Assembly: GCF_016859125.1 (NCBI RefSeq)
Contig: NZ_CP069338.1
Coordinates: 6,821,501 to 6,885,500, forward strand
DNA: 64,000 bases
Direction: 5' to 3'
DNA from: Archangium violaceum
Lineage (GTDB): Bacteria; Myxococcota; Myxococcia; Myxococcales; Myxococcaceae
The position numbers and the translations under genes are program-made. This document shows positions 62,201 through 64,000 of this stretch, in pieces. Below the pieces are notes generated by a model, which made no database searches, was not told the DNA's origin, and worked only from the letters and a program-made list of their open reading frames with translations. Position 1 is the first letter of the stretch; the number at the start of each line of letters is the position of its first letter.

Positions 62201-64000
62201 CGCGGCGGAGGACAGCGTGTAGTCATTCGCGCGGGGCACCGTGAGCCGCTGCTGGATGAGGTCTCCCGCTGCGACACGGAAGAACGCCTCGCCGTCGGCG
62301 GTGACGCCCTCGGCCGTCTTCACCTCACGCCGCTCGAGCAGCACGCCGCCTCGGCCCCTGCTCTGTCCCGTGGTGCTCGCGGTGAGCAGGTAGCGGCCCG
62401 GCCGCAGGTAGGTGGACACGAGGCAGTTGCGCCCGCGCCCGCCGCCGTTGGCGCTGCCCACCTGCGGCACCACAGGCGTGCGGATGCTGCACGCGGTGGA
62501 CAGCAGGCCCAGCGTCGTCACGTGGTAGAGGCCCTCCTTCTTGACGTCGAAGGTGAGCGAGTGCGACTGCCCGCGCTCGAAGTCGAACCAGGCGGGCTCG
62601 GAGGGTTTCAGTGCGGGAAGGGGCGGGAAGGTCGGCGAGTACGCACTCAGCGGGGGCAGCGGCGGCGCGGGCGGCGCGGGCCGATGCACCAGCAGGTTGA
62701 TGGACGCGTTGCCCGCATGGCTGAGCGTGAGCGTGCCGCCCGTGGACGGCAGCTGGCAGCGCCCCTCGCGCGCCTCCACCCGATTGCCGCCCAGGGTGCA
62801 GGTGAAGGGCTCGCCACCGGACGAGCGCACCTCGGCGGCGCCACCCTGGGCCAGGGGCAGCTGAAGTGGGCCCGGACCGTCGAGCACCACCGGCAGGGGC
62901 TCGGAGAGGGCGAGGGGGAGCGGGCGCAGGACGAGGCCGCGCATGGAGCCGCTCGTGCTCCGGTTGGCGACGATGCGGTAGGCGGCGCCCGTTTCCAGCT
63001 CCACGTCTCGCATGAGGCACGACGTGCGGGTGGGGGTATCCACCTGGGGCTCCTTGCCCTCGGGGGCCAGCGTGAGCCGCTCGATGCCCTCGGTGCCGCC
63101 GTACAGCTTCAGCTCGTACACGCCGGGCGAGGCCGTATAGGGGAGCCGGCACGTCTGCGCCTTCGGATCCGTCTCGACGAGGCGGGTGCGCCGGGCGCCA
63201 TCCACCAGGTACAGCTCGCAGCGGCCCTTCCGGTCCCCGCTGGTGGAGAAGACGTAGCGCCCGGAGCGCGTCACCCGGAACCAGACGGTGGCGGTGGCGC
63301 CGTCGTAGTTGAACGCGCGGCGGAATGGGCGCTCGGGGCCCACCTCGGGCATGTCGGCGTACGAGGTGGGGACCCAGTTCCCGCTATTCCAGCTCGAGGC
63401 CCCGGGGACCCACGTCTCCAGCATGCACCCCAGGGGCGTGCTGTCCGGGTCCAGTGGCACTTCGTGCAGGCCCACCAGGTACTCGCCGGAGGAGGGCGCG
63501 TTGAAGCGCGGCATCACCGAGCCCGCGCCGTAGCTGCCGTCCGTGAAGGTGTCATCCGTCTCCAGAGGGGCCCACTGCAACATCAGCCTCGTCCCGGGCT
63601 CGCCGCGCAGGAGGGCCACGTGACGGCCCTCGCCGCGCACCGTCGTGCCGCACTGCGGGACGAGCGCCTTGCCCTGAATCTGGCAGCCCGCCTCGGCGGA
63701 AGAGACGTTGCTCGCGCCCTCGGGGGAGAGCGGATGCACGCTCACGCGGCTGGAGGACTGGGCGTTGCCCTCGCGCGACAGGAAGAGGGCGGAGGGCCCC
63801 GGGGGCAGCTCCACGGCGGACAGGCCCCAGGGCGGGAGGGTGACGCTCAGCGAGCGGCCCGCGGGCACCGCCGGGAAGCCGTAGGCCACGGAGAGGGTGT
63901 TGTCCTCCTGGCCCTCGGTCCACTCCTTCGGGGCCGTGCCGTAGGTGGTGAGCAGGTAGGTGCCCGGGTCGAGCATGGCCTCGAGCCACCACTCATATTG
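59276..64000 (-). CDS. Giant secreted beta-sandwich-repeat protein upstream of the macroglobulin gene (5' end outside window)
   Basis: At least 1574 residues, open to the window edge; the start lies beyond. The sequence is a chain of roughly a dozen PPC-like beta-sandwich modules marked by L-x-x-G-x-Y-x-L endings (LDPGTYLLTTYG, LTLEPGRYRLVAEHSRG, PLPRGGYTLVLESQTQQ, LEKGTYLLAIHAPQ), many with a Cys pair. A Pro- and Glu/Ser-rich linker (61670-61815) splits it. The stop overlaps the macroglobulin start. No catalytic motif was found. It probably forms a large envelope or surface scaffold working with the macroglobulin; this is inferred. Confidence 0.75.
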   Translation of the reverse strand, partial: QYEWWLEAMLDPGTYLLTTYGTAPKEWTEGQEDNTLSVAYGFPAVPAGRSLSVTLPPWGLSAVELPPGPSALFLSREGNAQSSSRVSVHPLSPEGASNVSSAEAGCQIQGKALVPQCGTTVRGEGRHVALLRGEPGTRLMLQWAPLETDDTFTDGSYGAGSVMPRFNAPSSGEYLVGLHEVPLDPDSTPLGCMLETWVPGASSWNSGNWVPTSYADMPEVGPERPFRRAFNYDGATATVWFRVTRSGRYVFSTSGDRKGRCELYLVDGARRTRLVETDPKAQTCRLPYTASPGVYELKLYGGTEGIERLTLAPEGKEPQVDTPTRTSCLMRDVELETGAAYRIVANRSTSGSMRGLVLRPLPLALSEPLPVVLDGPGPLQLPLAQGGAAEVRSSGGEPFTCTLGGNRVEAREGRCQLPSTGGTLTLSHAGNASINLLVHRPAPPAPPLPPLSAYSPTFPPLPALKPSEPAWFDFERGQSHSLTFDVKKEGLYHVTTLGLLSTACSIRTPVVPQVGSANGGGRGRNCLVSTYLRPGRYLLTASTTGQSRGRGGVLLERREVKTAEGVTADGEAFFRVAAGDLIQQRLTVPRANDYTLSSAAPGASLQCRLDDAKGWPVVTVPTPCEQTLRLGKGTYLWTQLPLTVESMRRTALERVEPPVVLSGNKTHAVLFNKWYRAALGKDGKDEFSFEVPARMDVAFTLTHGMQGRLYAVAADGALKPVEVIAPQTTYTPPPPPPPPEPEPTPEESYESSDEYSEESSESYESLEEESAPTALVEPLPAANAPAPEGQSLTLEPGRYRLVAEHSRGDVAISYALYLRTEVLAPPMAKDVSVPGRIPLVLSEDGTLRLFTRGSTDVRCRLFDDSGRLVVESSDHGADWNCAIAEPLPRGGYTLVLESQTQQPGPTRVSVKLAQVSDAGVLAEGGTLNVGTGVVRATLPPVPAEALQQVALRARAPFSCALEDERGAVVSRQMDTRECLMLLKPGTSPWRVRVWTLGQPTKVSTGVAARPLRPFGGKIPAGEATSAQVPAPGRYATGRGVYCLPASEQGPLNPCGPEASLNAGDWVFGVPGATAETKLSLSERVDTLENVEEERAALTREITLQRQRTKREALHLLRVSVPFGDPAYPACRLDGGVAQQRSSVCFAATGSTKESLARWWTPGGEKGEATVTRRSVPVPTSSVPLTPGLQELSWSSGPGLRLVMPDEPVRVQLSLPQGAWAVLVDGKGAAVDLCSPGEALSRCLLSGTGGAVFVWSPAESRVQTEVIAVEAAKPSVPLATLFETMARVPGQHLLHFGTSDAPRQLKVTGAERCVAALDDGTRLEGCELQVPPNHGGNLLLETNPGGVRAVLAPAAGLATALLPPASKGKVPELPAAKALRLSGATLERTFTVPADAVVHLRGDSGVCGLTRDTTVLAVAGLERGCALDRLLEAGTYRMVVRGFAGQPLSGAVTWTHEPVKELTEGVSQEESWVAPGQTRYFRFNTEAAGNVGLGLQVPAELLQCTVLDTTQRVLGEGCQQLLSLEKGTYLLAIHAPQTLARPLPFKPVLVGLAGTRTDVPEDYLRDFFNRIGANP

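Overview
The window is high-GC DNA from a predatory or soil myxobacterium of the Cystobacterineae type (Archangium/Cystobacter/Stigmatella-like). The evidence is the very high GC3, a DUF2378 protein of the myxobacterial TIGR02265 family, many secreted lipoproteins, M4 proteases with PPC tails, a CGCGC-tailed small lipoprotein, and several fossil gene pieces between intact genes. No rRNA, tRNA, CRISPR array or intact mobile element was recognised.

Layout. 1-5.0 kb (minus): a SARP/BTAD-type ATPase regulator cut by the window edge, a secreted glycerophosphodiesterase, an LVIVD-repeat remnant, and a prephenate dehydratase gene translationally coupled to an exported pirin. 5.2-9.9 kb (plus): DUF2378 and DUF2267 proteins, a gutted PilT-like ATPase pseudogene, and a CstA/YbdD transporter pair. 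9.9-18.9 kb: NTF2-like/MarR divergent pair with a palindromic operator, Sel1-repeat protein, BMP-family lipoprotein, 2OG-Fe(II) oxygenase, a secreted decapeptide-repeat protein, an AraC regulator diverging from an NTF2-like/NmrA-like pair, and an unknown small protein. 19.1-26.8 kb: GH128 glucanase, Na/Pi transporter, SixA, 5'-nucleotidase lipoprotein, carboxylesterase lipoprotein and a divergent FolD.

26.8-34.8 kb (minus) is a compact operon: SulP anion transporter, DabA (DUF2309), DabB (NuoL-like) and a second antiporter-like subunit (NuoM-like). It looks like an energy-coupled inorganic-carbon uptake system with an extra membrane subunit whose proton-path residues are altered. 35.1-40.4 kb: ECF sigma factor with a coupled membrane protein, monoacylglycerol-lipase-like hydrolase, methyltransferase, AlkB-like dioxygenase, and an AAA ATPase with Arg in place of the Walker A Lys.

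40.6-45.1 kb holds two tandem, recently duplicated M4 metalloprotease lipoproteins. 45.2-47.9 kb is a decayed stretch: a UPF0489 gene, a thioesterase 3' fragment, toxin-like fragments, a two-helix membrane protein and another C-terminal remnant. 47.9-51.1 kb: LysR/SDR divergent pair, an orphan type II thioesterase and a CGCGC lipoprotein preceded by 28-bp direct repeats. 51.2-64.0 kb (minus) is a three-gene envelope operon with overlapping ends: a giant secreted beta-sandwich-like protein (5' end outside the window), a bacterial alpha-2-macroglobulin with an intact thioester motif, and penicillin-binding protein 1C.

The strongest system-level candidates are the SulP-DabA-DabB-NuoM-like operon and the giant protein/alpha-2-macroglobulin/PBP1C operon. 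The decapeptide-repeat secreted protein is the most novel single gene.
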